From the NCBI RefSeq assembly GCF_003670115.1, contig NZ_QQTY01000001.1, positions 992,001-1,056,000 of the forward strand: a stretch of 64,000 bases of DNA. Reading direction: 5' to 3'. Made by a program: the position numbers and the translations under genes. The notes beneath the pieces were generated by a model. The model had not been told where the DNA came from. It made no database searches and saw only the letters and a list, made by a program, of their open reading frames with translations. This document shows, piece after piece, positions 18,461-27,816 of this stretch. Positions within the stretch are counted from its first letter, which is position 1. Each line of letters starts with the position of its first letter. This DNA comes from Natronorubrum halophilum (GTDB lineage: Archaea > Halobacteriota > Halobacteria > Halobacteriales > Natrialbaceae).

Positions 18461-21070
18461 ATGAGCGGGCGCATCGCGGGCCGATACGCGGATTGGATCG
18501 TCTCACACAGCCGTCTCGTCGTCGTGCTCGTCTTACTGCTCACCGCCGTCGTCGCCGCCGGTGCAGCGATCGGCGAGAGCGAGGACGGCGAGATCGGCCA
18601 GTTCGAGACCGACTCCGAAGAGACCGAGGCGCTCGAGGAGATCGAAGCGACCTACGGCACCGACGAGGGTGTCGTCGCCCAGGTCGTCGTCCGCGAGGAG
18701 GGCGGTGACGTCCTGACCCGCGAGTCGCTGCTCAAGGGGCTGCGGCTCCAACAGGAGATCCGCGAGGACGAGGACCTGAACGCGACGCTCGACGAGCAGG
18801 GAGTCGTCGGCCTCGAGAACGTCGTCGGGACGGCCGCGGTTTTCGAGGACCGGGCGGCGGCGAACGGCCAACCCGAGACGAACGAGCCGACGCTCGAGGA
18901 GCAGATCGACGCCCTCGAGTCGCGCTCGAACGCAGAGGTCGGGGAACTGCTCGCCGACGTGCTCGACCCCGACGCCGAACGGGGCGGTGAAGACGCCTAC
19001 GAGTTCCTCCCGACCGACTACGAACCGGGCTCCACCGAAGCCGAGTCGCGGATCACGTTCGTGTTTCAGGTCGACGACGGCGGTCCGGGCGAGGAGCCAC
19101 AGGCGACGTACGACGCACAGGTCGAGATCGCCGAGCGCGTCGACCAGCGCTTCGACGACGCGTTCGTCTTCGGACAGGGGATCGCCGACGAGGCGTCGTC
19201 GAACGCCGTCGGCGACAGCTTCGCGATCATCACCCCCGTCGCGCTCGCGCTCGTCCTCGGCGTCCTCGCGATCACGTATCGCGACGTCGCCGACGTCCTC
19301 GTCGGCGTCTTCGGCATCGCCGTCGTGATGGCCTGGCTCGCTGGCGTTCAGGGCTGGCTCGAGATTCCCTCGAGTCAACTGCTTATCGCCGTCCCCTTCC
19401 TGTTGATCGGGCTGAGCATCGACTACGCGCTCCACGTCGTCATGCGCTACCGGGAGGCGAGGGCGGGGGAACTCGAGGACGGACGCACACCGACGGAAGC
19501 GGGCGGTGGCGAGGCCACAGCCGAGACCCGGCGCGGGACGGACGGCGGCAAAAACGGAACGCGATCGGGGATGCGACTCGGACTCGCGGGCGTCGTCCTC
19601 GCGCTCGCGGCGGCGACGGTCTCGACCGGCGTCGGCTTCCTCTCGAACGTCGTCAGTCCGCTCCCGGCGATCCGGGACTTCGCGATCCTCAGCGCCGGCG
19701 GCATCCTCGCGACGTTCGTCGCCTTCGCCGTGCTCGTTCCGGCGCTCAAAGTCGAGGTCGACGAGGTCCTCGAGACCCGGTTCGGCCGCGACCGGGCGAA
19801 ACCGCCGTTCGGAACGGGGACCAGCGTCGTCAACCGCGCGCTCTCGCGGTTCGTGACGCTGGCTCGTCGAGCACCGGTCGCGGTCGTGTTCGTGGCACTC
19901 GTCCTCGCCGTGGGCGGTGCCTACGGGGCGACGACGATCGATACCGAGTTCAACCAGGCGGATTTCCTCCCCGAAGACGCTCCCGAATGGGCCAAGTCAC
20001 TGCCCGGCCCGCTCGCACCCGGTACCTACACGATCAGCGACGACGTGGCCTATCTCGGCGAGAACTTCGCCGAACGGGGCGAGGGGAGTCAAACGCAGAT
20101 CCTGATACGCGGGGACGTGACCGATCCCGAGGCGCTCAGGGCGATGGCCGACGCCGGCGGCGGCGTCGGCGAAGACAGTACGATCATCGTTCGGCCCGGT
20201 GGCGAGGCCGCGATCGACGGCCCGCCGACGGTCATTCGAGAGCTCGCTGCGGAGAACGAAACCGTCGCGGCTGCCCTTGAGGAGAGCGATACGACCGACG
20301 ACGGCCTCCCGAACGAGGACGTCGCCGGGTTCTACGACGTGCTGTTCGAGGCCGATTCCGAACGGGCGTCCGACGTGCTCTATCGAACCGACGACGGCGA
20401 GTACGAGTCCGCCCGCCTCCTGGTGAGCGTGCAAGGCGATGCCGCCGCACAGACCGTCGCCGACGATACTCGCGACGTCGCGACCGGGATCGAGAGCGAC
20501 GGTCCCGTCACCGCCGTCGCGACCGGCGGCCCGGTGACGACGGCCGTCGTGCAGGACGCGCTCCTCGAGACGCTCGTCCAGGCCTTCGCGATCACGCTGG
20601 TCGTCATCCTGGTCTTCCTGACGGCGCTCTACTGGGTTCGCCACCGCGCGCTCTCCCTCGGCGCGATTACGCTGGTGCCGGTGGTCGCGGCGCTCGCGTG
20701 GTTGCTTGGCACGATGGCGGTACTCGGCCTGCCGTTCAACAGCGAGACGGCCGTTATCACGAGTCTCGCGATCGGTCTCGGCGTCGACTACAGCATTCAC
20801 GTCGGCGAACGGTTTCTCGCCGAAAAAGAAGCGCGCGAATCGCTCGAGGACGCCCTCGCCGCGACGGTCACCGGGACCGGCGGGGCGCTGCTCGGCAGCG
20901 CGGCGACGACGGCGGCCGGGTTCGGCGTCCTCGCGCTGGCGCTCGCGCCGCCGCTCCAGCGGTTCGGGCTGGTGACCGGGATGAGCATCATCTTCGCGTT
21001 CGTCGCCTGTCTCACCGTCCTGCCGTGTCTGCTCGTGCTCCGGGAGCGGGTGCTCGCTCGAATGGGGTGA
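18461..21070 (+). CDS. MMPL/RND superfamily exporter
   Basis: 869 residues with the two-fold RND layout: helix 1 (about 19-41), an external loop of about 200 residues, a five-helix bundle (about 250-420), then helix 7 (about 470-490), a second external loop, and a second bundle (about 700-865). Both bundles carry the conserved Gly/Asp segment (GLSIDYALHVVMRY and GLGVDYSIHVGERF), the proton-relay-type motif of MMPL and SSD proteins. A Gly/Thr-rich cytoplasmic insert lies at about 335-370. It probably exports lipids or other hydrophobic compounds using the proton gradient. No adaptor gene is adjacent. Confidence 0.88.
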   Translation: MSGRIAGRYADWIVSHSRLVVVLVLLLTAVVAAGAAIGESEDGEIGQFETDSEETEALEEIEATYGTDEGVVAQVVVREEGGDVLTRESLLKGLRLQQEIREDEDLNATLDEQGVVGLENVVGTAAVFEDRAAANGQPETNEPTLEEQIDALESRSNAEVGELLADVLDPDAERGGEDAYEFLPTDYEPGSTEAESRITFVFQVDDGGPGEEPQATYDAQVEIAERVDQRFDDAFVFGQGIADEASSNAVGDSFAIITPVALALVLGVLAITYRDVADVLVGVFGIAVVMAWLAGVQGWLEIPSSQLLIAVPFLLIGLSIDYALHVVMRYREARAGELEDGRTPTEAGGGEATAETRRGTDGGKNGTRSGMRLGLAGVVLALAAATVSTGVGFLSNVVSPLPAIRDFAILSAGGILATFVAFAVLVPALKVEVDEVLETRFGRDRAKPPFGTGTSVVNRALSRFVTLARRAPVAVVFVALVLAVGGAYGATTIDTEFNQADFLPEDAPEWAKSLPGPLAPGTYTISDDVAYLGENFAERGEGSQTQILIRGDVTDPEALRAMADAGGGVGEDSTIIVRPGGEAAIDGPPTVIRELAAENETVAAALEESDTTDDGLPNEDVAGFYDVLFEADSERASDVLYRTDDGEYESARLLVSVQGDAAAQTVADDTRDVATGIESDGPVTAVATGGPVTTAVVQDALLETLVQAFAITLVVILVFLTALYWVRHRALSLGAITLVPVVAALAWLLGTMAVLGLPFNSETAVITSLAIGLGVDYSIHVGERFLAEKEARESLEDALAATVTGTGGALLGSAATTAAGFGVLALALAPPLQRFGLVTGMSIIFAFVACLTVLPCLLVLRERVLARMG

Positions 21071-21117
21071 GGCGAAAACCGATCCGCTCGCCGCGAAAGC
21101 GGCGCTCGAGTCGCCGA

Positions 21118-22281
21118 TTACTGCTGTGACGGGTCGCCGAGCGCGACGTCGATTCGGTCGTGGAGCGCGCCGTCTCGGTCCCTGAGGTGGCCCGGCGACC
21201 GGTCATTGTGGACGGCGAGCAGTTCCGAGACGATGCTCATCGCGATCTGGTACGGCGCACCGCCCCCCAGGTCCAGCCCGATCGGCGTGTAGACGCTCGA
21301 GAGCTCCGCCCGCGTGAACGCTCGGTCCTCCTCGTCGAACGCCTCGAGCATCTCCTCGAAGCGTTTGTGGGGTCCCATCAGCCCGATGTAGGGCACCGGC
21401 GACTGCACGAGTTCCTCGAGGGCGATCCGGTCGTCGACGAAGTTGTGGGTCATCACGACGGTGTACGTCCGCTCGTCCAGGTCGAGTACGTCGCGGACTT
21501 CCGCGGGGGACGCCGAGACGACGCGATCCGCGTCCGGGAACTTCTCGCCCGTCGTGACGGCTCCCCGGAATCCGACGACGGTTACCCGGAAGTCGGCCAG
21601 CGTCGCCAGTTCGACGACGGGCGCGACGTCGTGTCCCGATCCGAAGACCACCAGCTCCGGCGGCGCGGCGATCCCGTCACAGAAGAGCGTCACCGCCGAG
21701 CCGGCGACGTCGACGGTGACCGTTTCCGCGTCCCCGGTCGTCGCGAGCGACGAGACGGCGTCCTCGAGTCGAGTCGTCACGTCGTCCGGCCACGTCCCGA
21801 CCAACTCGCGGAACTCGCCGGCACCCTCGTGGTAGTACGCGCGGTCCCCGCGGTCGAACGCGTCGGTCTCGCTGTCGAGGACCGTGACGACCGTCCCGCT
21901 CTCGCCGTCGGCGAACGCGCTCAGCGCGGGCTCGAGCGCGTCGGTGAGCGGCTCGAGGAGGATGTCTATCACGCCGTTACAGCCGATTCCGAGGCCCCAC
22001 ACGTCGTCGTCTCCGCTCAGGTCGAATCGTTCGATACGGGACTGGCCCGATTCGAGGACGGCCGTCGCCAGCGACCGAACCTCGTCCTCGAGACAGCCCG
22101 CGGTGAGGCTCCCCACGCCGTCGCCGTCGCTATCGATGAGCATTTTCGTCCCCGGTCGGCGGTAGGCGCTCCCCTCCACGCGGACGATCGTCGCAAGGAC
22201 CGCTCGCCGGTCCGACCGGCAGGCGTCGTAGATCGCACTGAGAACGGCCGTTTCGGGAACGCTCCAGTCTCGAGAAGACAT
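21118..22281 (-). CDS. XdhC/CoxI family molybdenum-cofactor maturation protein
   Basis: 387 residues from MSSRDWSVPE (ATG 22281). The N-terminal XdhC_CoxI domain shows TIVRVEGSAYRRPGTKMLI and GSLTAGCLEDEV, with the Cys implicated in sulfuration of the cofactor in this family. The C-terminal XdhC_C Rossmann domain shows VVFGSGHDVAPVVELA and YIGLMGPHKRFEEML. It binds and protects the Mo cofactor and helps insert it into hydroxylases. It lies downstream of vwa and moxR on the same strand and faces the Mo-hydroxylase operon, so it probably serves that enzyme. It has its own TATA-like box at 22304..22311. Confidence 0.9.
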   Translation of the reverse strand: MSSRDWSVPETAVLSAIYDACRSDRRAVLATIVRVEGSAYRRPGTKMLIDSDGDGVGSLTAGCLEDEVRSLATAVLESGQSRIERFDLSGDDDVWGLGIGCNGVIDILLEPLTDALEPALSAFADGESGTVVTVLDSETDAFDRGDRAYYHEGAGEFRELVGTWPDDVTTRLEDAVSSLATTGDAETVTVDVAGSAVTLFCDGIAAPPELVVFGSGHDVAPVVELATLADFRVTVVGFRGAVTTGEKFPDADRVVSASPAEVRDVLDLDERTYTVVMTHNFVDDRIALEELVQSPVPYIGLMGPHKRFEEMLEAFDEEDRAFTRAELSSVYTPIGLDLGGGAPYQIAMSIVSELLAVHNDRSPGHLRDRDGALHDRIDVALGDPSQQ

Positions 22282-22303
22282 ACCGTGTGTTGGGCGCTCA
22301 CGC

Positions 22304-22311
22304 AATTATAC
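22304..22311 (-). promoter_or_regulatory. TATA-like box of the xdhC gene
   Basis: GTATAATT on the minus strand, about 27 bp upstream of ATG 22281, in the 88-bp gap after the vwa gene. It suggests xdhC can be transcribed independently. Confidence 0.5.
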
Positions 22312-22369
22312 CTTCTGTCAGTCGAGCGATCCGCGTCCCGTCTCGACGGCCGAACTACCGCGACCGATC

Positions 22370-23674
22370 CTACGGGACACCCGCGCCGACGGTATACTCG
22401 TGGCCGATCCGACCGTGAACGCCGCGAAGCGTGAGCTGTCTGGCGATTTCCTCGAGATCGTCCGATCGGGAAAACCCGAACAGTCCGTCGATGAACGGGG
22501 ACGCGGTCGCGAGTCCCCGGCACGTCGGTTCGTATTCCGCGTCGGTCGCGAGCGGGTTGAGCCAGAGAACGGACGCCGCTCGAGTCGAGAGCCAGGTCAT
22601 CCCCCGCTCGAGCCGATCGAGTTTCCCGACCTCGAGGCCGTCGCTGATCACGAGGACGGCCGTCTCCCGATCGACGGCCGCCGGGTAGTCGGTCCGGAGG
22701 GTCGAAATCGCGTCGCCGATCCGGGTCCCGCCGCCCCACTCGGTCTCGGCGCGCTCGAGGGCGGCGATCGCGCGGTCCGACGTCGGTTCGTCGAACTGCG
22801 CGGTGACCTCCCGCAGGCTGGTATCGAAAAAGAATATTCGAACCGATCGCCAGTCGGCGTGCATCCGCTGGAGCACGCCCAGCAGGAATCCGCGATCGAT
22901 GCTGTCGAGGACCGACCGGCTGACGTCCACGAGAACGACGGCGTTCACCGCCGTCCGGTCGTAGCTCCGTCGCTCGAACTCGAGGACGGTGCCGCCGGTC
23001 CCGAAACTCCGTCGGAGGGTCCGACGGACGTTCAACGCGGCACCCGCCGGTGCGTCTTCGAAGCGTCGACTCCGCTTTCGCCCCAGCGCCCGGCCGATTC
23101 GCTCGAGCGGTTCGCGAACGTCCGCCTCGGGTAGCGTCACGTCGTCGACGGCGACCGGTTCGGAGCGACCGGTTCGGGTCGACAGCGCGCGAAAAACGCG
23201 CCCCTCGTCCCGTTCGGAGTTCGATTCGTCGTCTCCGTCCGCAGTCGCGCTCGATTCCGCTGCGGACGACTGCGTGGATGCCGCCCGCTCGAGTGGCTCC
23301 GGAGACTCGGGGCTTCCGCCGCCCGCGTCCCGATCCGGTTCGCCGGACTGCGGCACTGCGAAGGGCTGCGCCGTGCTGTCGGCGGCGGACGGTTCGTCGC
23401 TTCCATCGCCCGTGAGTCGAGCCCAGAAGGCCGGAAAGAGCCGTTCGAACGCGTCGAGGTCCGATCGCTGGGAGACGAGCGCAGTGCGGAGGGCGGCGCG
23501 GACCGCCGTCTCGTCGGGGTCGGGGAGTTCCGCGACGGCTCGAGCGGCCGTACTGCTCGCCGTCGGCGGGACGGCCGCGCCCTCGGTACGGAGCGCGTCG
23601 GCAAAGCGCACGATCTCGCCGATCACGTGGTCGCGGACGGTATCGAGCCCGCCGGACTCCGGGTTGGTAGTCAC
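22370..23674 (-). CDS. VWA domain protein (CoxE-like)
   Basis: 434 residues from a GTG at 23674 whose GTGA overlaps the stop of the upstream moxR gene. The N-half is helical, with a low-complexity Ser/Glu/Asp linker at about 110-165. The C-half is a von Willebrand A domain with MIDAS motif VVLVDVSRSVLD, a second site GGGTRIGDAISTL and VLVISDGLEVGKLD. The MoxR-VWA pair corresponds to CoxD/CoxE, which mature the metal centre of Mo-dependent hydroxylases in aerobic carboxydotrophs. Confidence 0.88.
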   Translation of the reverse strand: MTTNPESGGLDTVRDHVIGEIVRFADALRTEGAAVPPTASSTAARAVAELPDPDETAVRAALRTALVSQRSDLDAFERLFPAFWARLTGDGSDEPSAADSTAQPFAVPQSGEPDRDAGGGSPESPEPLERAASTQSSAAESSATADGDDESNSERDEGRVFRALSTRTGRSEPVAVDDVTLPEADVREPLERIGRALGRKRSRRFEDAPAGAALNVRRTLRRSFGTGGTVLEFERRSYDRTAVNAVVLVDVSRSVLDSIDRGFLLGVLQRMHADWRSVRIFFFDTSLREVTAQFDEPTSDRAIAALERAETEWGGGTRIGDAISTLRTDYPAAVDRETAVLVISDGLEVGKLDRLERGMTWLSTRAASVLWLNPLATDAEYEPTCRGLATASPFIDGLFGFSRSDDLEEIARQLTLRGVHGRIGHEYTVGAGVP

Positions 23675-24639
23675 TGCGCCTCCGCCCGCTCTCGGGCGTC
23701 GCTGGCCGCCCGAGCGAGGGTCTCGAGCAGATCGTCGTCGATTCGAGAGACGTCTTCGACCTCCTTCAGCAGACACGAGAGCGTTCGATCGATCAACTGC
23801 GGCGATAGCGCGGTGTCCGGATCGCCATCGTCGGTCGCAGCGCTGTCGTCGTCGGTCCCCGATCGGAGCGCGAGGAGCGCGCGGGACCAGTCGAGCGTCT
23901 CCGCGATGCCGGGCTGTTTCAACAGCGGTTCCTCGCGCAGTCGCTGGACGACGCCGCAGATCTCCGCGGCCGTCGGCCCGTCCAGCTCCGGGGCCTTTCG
24001 CCGGACGATCTCTCGTTCCTTCTCGAACGACGGCGGCTCCACGTGGAGGTACAAACAACGTCGCTTGAGCGCGTCGCTCAACCCCCGCGTCCGGTTCGAC
24101 GTGAGGAGGACGATCGGCGGCACCGACGCCTCGACCGTTCCCAGTTCCGGCACCGTCACCTGGAAATCGGAGAGGAACTCGAGGAGCAGCGCCTCGAACT
24201 CCTGATCGGCCCGGTCCACCTCGTCGATGAGGAGGACGGCGGGCCGGTCGCGATCGCCCGACAGCGCCCGGAGCAGCGGTCGCTCGAGCAGGTACTCCTC
24301 GTCGAACACCGACCCATCGTCGGTGACGCCGCGCTCTCCGGCCTGCACCGAGAGGAGTTGCTTCGTGTAGTTCCACTCGTAGAGCGTGTTCTCGGCGGCC
24401 AGTCCCTCGTAACACTGTAACCGAACCAGTTCGGTCTCGAGACCCGCCGCCAGCACCTTCCCCAACTCCGTCTTCCCGCTCCCGGGGTCGCCCTCGATGA
24501 GCAGCGGTTTCCCGAGTCTGAGCGCGAGCAACACCGGGATCACGATGTCGTCCTCGGCGACGTACTCCTGGCGATCGAAGAGCCGTCTGAGATCCGACTC
24601 GGTGAACGTCTCGAACGGGGTCGCGGTCGTCTCACTCAT
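23671..24639 (-). CDS. MoxR-family AAA+ ATPase (CoxD-like)
   Basis: 322 residues from MSETTATPFETFTESDL. Walker A is GDPGSGKTELG (about 50-60), Walker B AVLLIDEVDRADQEFE, sensor 1 PPIVLLTSNRTRGLSDALKRRCL with an arginine-finger region after it. The C-terminal lid is helical. It should remodel the Mo-hydroxylase active site together with the VWA partner, whose GTG start overlaps this stop codon. No clear TATA box was seen upstream. Confidence 0.9.
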   Translation of the reverse strand: MSETTATPFETFTESDLRRLFDRQEYVAEDDIVIPVLLALRLGKPLLIEGDPGSGKTELGKVLAAGLETELVRLQCYEGLAAENTLYEWNYTKQLLSVQAGERGVTDDGSVFDEEYLLERPLLRALSGDRDRPAVLLIDEVDRADQEFEALLLEFLSDFQVTVPELGTVEASVPPIVLLTSNRTRGLSDALKRRCLYLHVEPPSFEKEREIVRRKAPELDGPTAAEICGVVQRLREEPLLKQPGIAETLDWSRALLALRSGTDDDSAATDDGDPDTALSPQLIDRTLSCLLKEVEDVSRIDDDLLETLARAASDARERAEAQ

Positions 24640-24916
24640 GGTGCGCTCCGACGAGCGGGCGTCGTTCCGCGGATCGTCCACCGAGGGCCGCCGATTCTCG
24701 AATCCATTGGGTTCGTGTCGTTCCGAAGCGCTCCAGACGGTAAACGTTCACTCGAGGAGCCACCAACGTTCTGATAGATATTGCCGAGCGTCACTGTCTG
24801 CAACTCCGGTGGCAAAGCTATTTACCTCGATCTGGTATCTAGCACATGTGAGTTCCTGGCACGAGAGTTGGGAACAATACTCGTGGAATTCGAGGCGCAT
24901 ACTCCGAGGTCAATGA
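24640..24916. promoter_or_regulatory. Divergent control region between moxR and coxS
   Basis: 277 bp without a supportable gene. GCTATTTACC at about 24818-24832 is the best TATA-like stretch for the rightward cox operon and would leave a leader of about 60 bases. No obvious leftward TATA box was found. Confidence 0.35.
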
Positions 24917-25396
24917 ATGTCAGAACACAGTATATCGGTAACGGTCAACGGAACGCAACACGAGCTAACCGTCGAACCGCGGACGTTGCTCGTCTCGGCG
25001 CTTCGAGACGAACTCGGCTATACCGGTGCGAACGTCGGTTGTGAGACGGGTCGGTGCGGTGCCTGTACCGTCAGGGAGAACGGCGAGACGATCAAATCCT
25101 GCACCCGCCTGGCGGTCCAGGCCGACGGGGCGGAGATCGAGACGGTCGAGGGACTCGCCGACGACGGTGACCTCTCGGCCCTGCAGGAACGATTTCAGGA
25201 ACACCACGGTCTCCAGTGTGGCTACTGTACGCCGGGGATGCTCATGTCCGCCGACACCTTCCTGCGGGAGAACGACGATCCAAGCCGCGAGGAGATTCGG
25301 GAGGCGATCGAGGGCAACCTCTGTCGGTGTACCGGCTACCAGAACATCGTCGACGCGATCGAGGCCACGGCCGACCAGTTGGGGGAGCAACGATGA
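24917..25396 (+). CDS. Mo-hydroxylase small [2Fe-2S] subunit (CoxS-like)
   Basis: 159 residues. It has a plant-type ferredoxin fold with CETGRCGACTV (three Cys) and the later SCT, followed by the helical all-alpha [2Fe-2S] domain with CGYCTPGM and CRCTGYQNI. Two 2Fe-2S clusters link the Mo site to FAD in xanthine-oxidase-family enzymes. The length (about 160) is the usual one. The stop TGA overlaps the ATG of the large subunit (ATGA), showing tight coupling. Confidence 0.95.
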   Translation: MSEHSISVTVNGTQHELTVEPRTLLVSALRDELGYTGANVGCETGRCGACTVRENGETIKSCTRLAVQADGAEIETVEGLADDGDLSALQERFQEHHGLQCGYCTPGMLMSADTFLRENDDPSREEIREAIEGNLCRCTGYQNIVDAIEATADQLGEQR

Positions 25397-27816
25397 GCGA
25401 CGCGGATGCGGACGGACCGACCGAGACGGTCGGCGAAGTCAGAGCGGACGGGGGATCCAGCGACGACAGCGGCGGAGCCTTCGGTTCCGCGATCGAACGC
25501 GGCGAGGACGTTCCGCTGCTGACGGGTTCCGGGGAGTACACCGACGACATCTCCCTGCGAGGAACGACGCACCTGGCGATCCGGCGGTCCGAGCACGCAC
25601 ACGCGCGCATCGAGGGCGTAGATACCAGTGACGCGGAAGCGATAGACGGCGTGATCGCCGTATTCACCGGCGAGGACGTCGTCGAGAGCGGCGTTCCGAA
25701 CACGATTCCGACCGCGTGGGACCTTCCCGGGCTCGTCCAGCCGCAGTATCGGATGCTCGCCACGGACAAGGTCCGCCACGAGGGAACCGCCGTCGCCGCC
25801 GTCGTCGCGGAGACGCGACACGCGGCCCACGACGCCATCGAACACGTTTCGGTCGAGTACGAGCCGCTCGAGCACGTTACGGACCCCGTCGAGGCCGTCG
25901 AGCGAGACGTGCCGCCGGTTCACGAGGAAGCCGAGGACAACGTGGCCTTCGACTTCGAACTCGGCGACGCGGACGCCACCGACGAGGCGTTCGCCGACGC
26001 CGACCGGGTCGCGAGCGTCGACCTGCGACAGCCCCGCATCATTCCGAACGCGATGGAGCCGCGGGCGGCCCTCGCCGACTGGGAAGAGGCGACGGGGAAA
26101 CTCCGCCTCTGGATGACGAGCCAGAACCCCCACCTGCATCGAATGCTGCTCTCGGCGGGGACGCTCGGGCTCCCGGAGAACAAGATTCAGGTGATCGCCC
26201 CCGAGGTCGGCGGCGGCTTCGGGAGCAAGATCTACCACTACCCGGACGAGGCCGTGACGGCCTGGTGTTCGATGCAACTCGGTCGACCGGTGAAGTGGCA
26301 GGCGACGCGCTCGGAGAGCTACCTGACCGACTGTCACGGCCGAGACCACGTGACGACCGGCGAGATCGCCCTCGACGACGACGGGACGATCCGCGGGGTT
26401 CGCGTCGAGACGCACGCCGGACTGGGCGCACAGCTTTCGCAGTTCGGGACGGCGACGCCATCGTATCTGTACGCGACCGTGCTATCCGGCCAGTACACGA
26501 TCCCCGCCATCCACTGCCGCGTCGTCGGCGCGTTCACGAACACGACGCCCGTCGACGCCTATCGCGGCGCGGGTCGGGCCGAGGGAATATACGTGATCGA
26601 ACGGCTCGTCGACGTCGGCGCGCGGGAACTCGAGATGGATCCGGCCGAACTGCGACGGCGGAATCTCGTCCAACCCGACGAGTTCCCGTACGAGTCGGCG
26701 GCGGCGCTGGTCTACGACAGCGGCGAGTACGAACGCGCGATGGATCTGGCGCTCGAGCACGTCGACTACGACGCGCTGCGCGAACGCCAGCGCGAACTTC
26801 GAGACGAGGGACGGTACCTCGGGATCGGGATCGGCAACTTCATCGAATCGGCCGGCCTCTCGCCCTCGGGGCTGGCGGGCGATCTCGGCGCACAGGCGGG
26901 CGGCTGGGAGAGTTCGATCGTTCGCTTCGACTCGACGGGATCGGTGACGGTCCTCGCGGGAACGGCCGACCAGGGACAGGGCCACCGAACGACCTACGCT
27001 CAGGTCGCCGCGGAGGAACTCGGCGTCTCCGTCGACGACGTCACGGTCGTCGAGGGCGACACGGATCGAATTCCGCAGGGGATGGGGACCTACGGCAGCC
27101 GCAGCGCCTCGGTCGGCGGCGGCTCCATCGCCCGCGGCGCTCGCGAGGTTCGGGAGAAGGCTCGCCGGATCGCCGCCCACCAACTCGAGGCGAGCGTCGA
27201 CGACATCGAGTTCGACGAGGGCGAGTTCCACGTCGCCGGCGCGCCGGATCGCTCGCTGCACATCCAGACGATCGCTCACGAAGCCTACCTCGGCCACGAC
27301 CTGCCCGAGGGGATGGACCCGGGTCTCGAGGAGACCAACTTCTACGATCCGGAGAACTTCACCTACCCCTTCGGCACCCACGTTGCGGTCGTCGAGGTCG
27401 AGCCCGAGACGGGCGAGATCGAGATCGAACGCTACGTCGCGGTCGACGACTGCGGCGAGATCATCAATCCGATGATCGTCGAGGGGCAGGTCCACGGCGG
27501 GATCGCACAGGGAATCGGGGCCGCGCTCTACGAGGGAGCGGCCTACGACGACGAGGGCCACCTCCGAACCCGGCGGATGGACGAGTATGCTGTCCCGCAC
27601 GCGACGCAGTTGCCCGACTTCGAGACGGACAACACGGTGACGCCGAGTCCGCACAACCCGATCGGGGTGAAAGGCGTCGGCGAGTCGGCGACCATCGCGG
27701 CGACGCCGACCGTGGTGTCGGCCGTCGCGGACGCGCTCGAGCCCTTCGGCGTCGAGCACCTCGACATGCCGATCACGCCGGAGTCGGTCTGGCGGGCCAC
27801 GGAGGGTGATCGCTGA
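25393..27816 (+). CDS. Form II molybdopterin hydroxylase large subunit (CoxL-like)
   Basis: 807 residues. Mo-cofactor motifs: VGGGFGSK, GTADQGQGHRTTYAQ, GTYGSRSASVGGG and the C-terminal GVKGVGESATI with the catalytic Glu. The active-site loop reads AYRGAGR (residues 389-395), the form II pattern; form I CO dehydrogenases have AYXCSFR with the Cys-S-Cu centre. CO oxidation is therefore not supported and an aldehyde, purine or aromatic substrate is more likely. The first 35 residues are acidic Ser/Gly-rich. Operon order is S-L-M, with ATGA and TGATG overlaps. Confidence 0.92.
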   Translation: MSDADADGPTETVGEVRADGGSSDDSGGAFGSAIERGEDVPLLTGSGEYTDDISLRGTTHLAIRRSEHAHARIEGVDTSDAEAIDGVIAVFTGEDVVESGVPNTIPTAWDLPGLVQPQYRMLATDKVRHEGTAVAAVVAETRHAAHDAIEHVSVEYEPLEHVTDPVEAVERDVPPVHEEAEDNVAFDFELGDADATDEAFADADRVASVDLRQPRIIPNAMEPRAALADWEEATGKLRLWMTSQNPHLHRMLLSAGTLGLPENKIQVIAPEVGGGFGSKIYHYPDEAVTAWCSMQLGRPVKWQATRSESYLTDCHGRDHVTTGEIALDDDGTIRGVRVETHAGLGAQLSQFGTATPSYLYATVLSGQYTIPAIHCRVVGAFTNTTPVDAYRGAGRAEGIYVIERLVDVGARELEMDPAELRRRNLVQPDEFPYESAAALVYDSGEYERAMDLALEHVDYDALRERQRELRDEGRYLGIGIGNFIESAGLSPSGLAGDLGAQAGGWESSIVRFDSTGSVTVLAGTADQGQGHRTTYAQVAAEELGVSVDDVTVVEGDTDRIPQGMGTYGSRSASVGGGSIARGAREVREKARRIAAHQLEASVDDIEFDEGEFHVAGAPDRSLHIQTIAHEAYLGHDLPEGMDPGLEETNFYDPENFTYPFGTHVAVVEVEPETGEIEIERYVAVDDCGEIINPMIVEGQVHGGIAQGIGAALYEGAAYDDEGHLRTRRMDEYAVPHATQLPDFETDNTVTPSPHNPIGVKGVGESATIAATPTVVSAVADALEPFGVEHLDMPITPESVWRATEGDR

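Noticed and set aside
22370-24415. 681-codon frame covering the VWA gene and part of moxR
   Set aside because: The upstream portion overlaps moxR out of frame; the GTG at 23674 overlapping the moxR stop is the credible start.
25716-27809. 697-codon Arg-rich frame inside coxL
   Set aside because: Shadow of the large subunit; composition is Arg/Gly-rich and unlike halophilic proteins.
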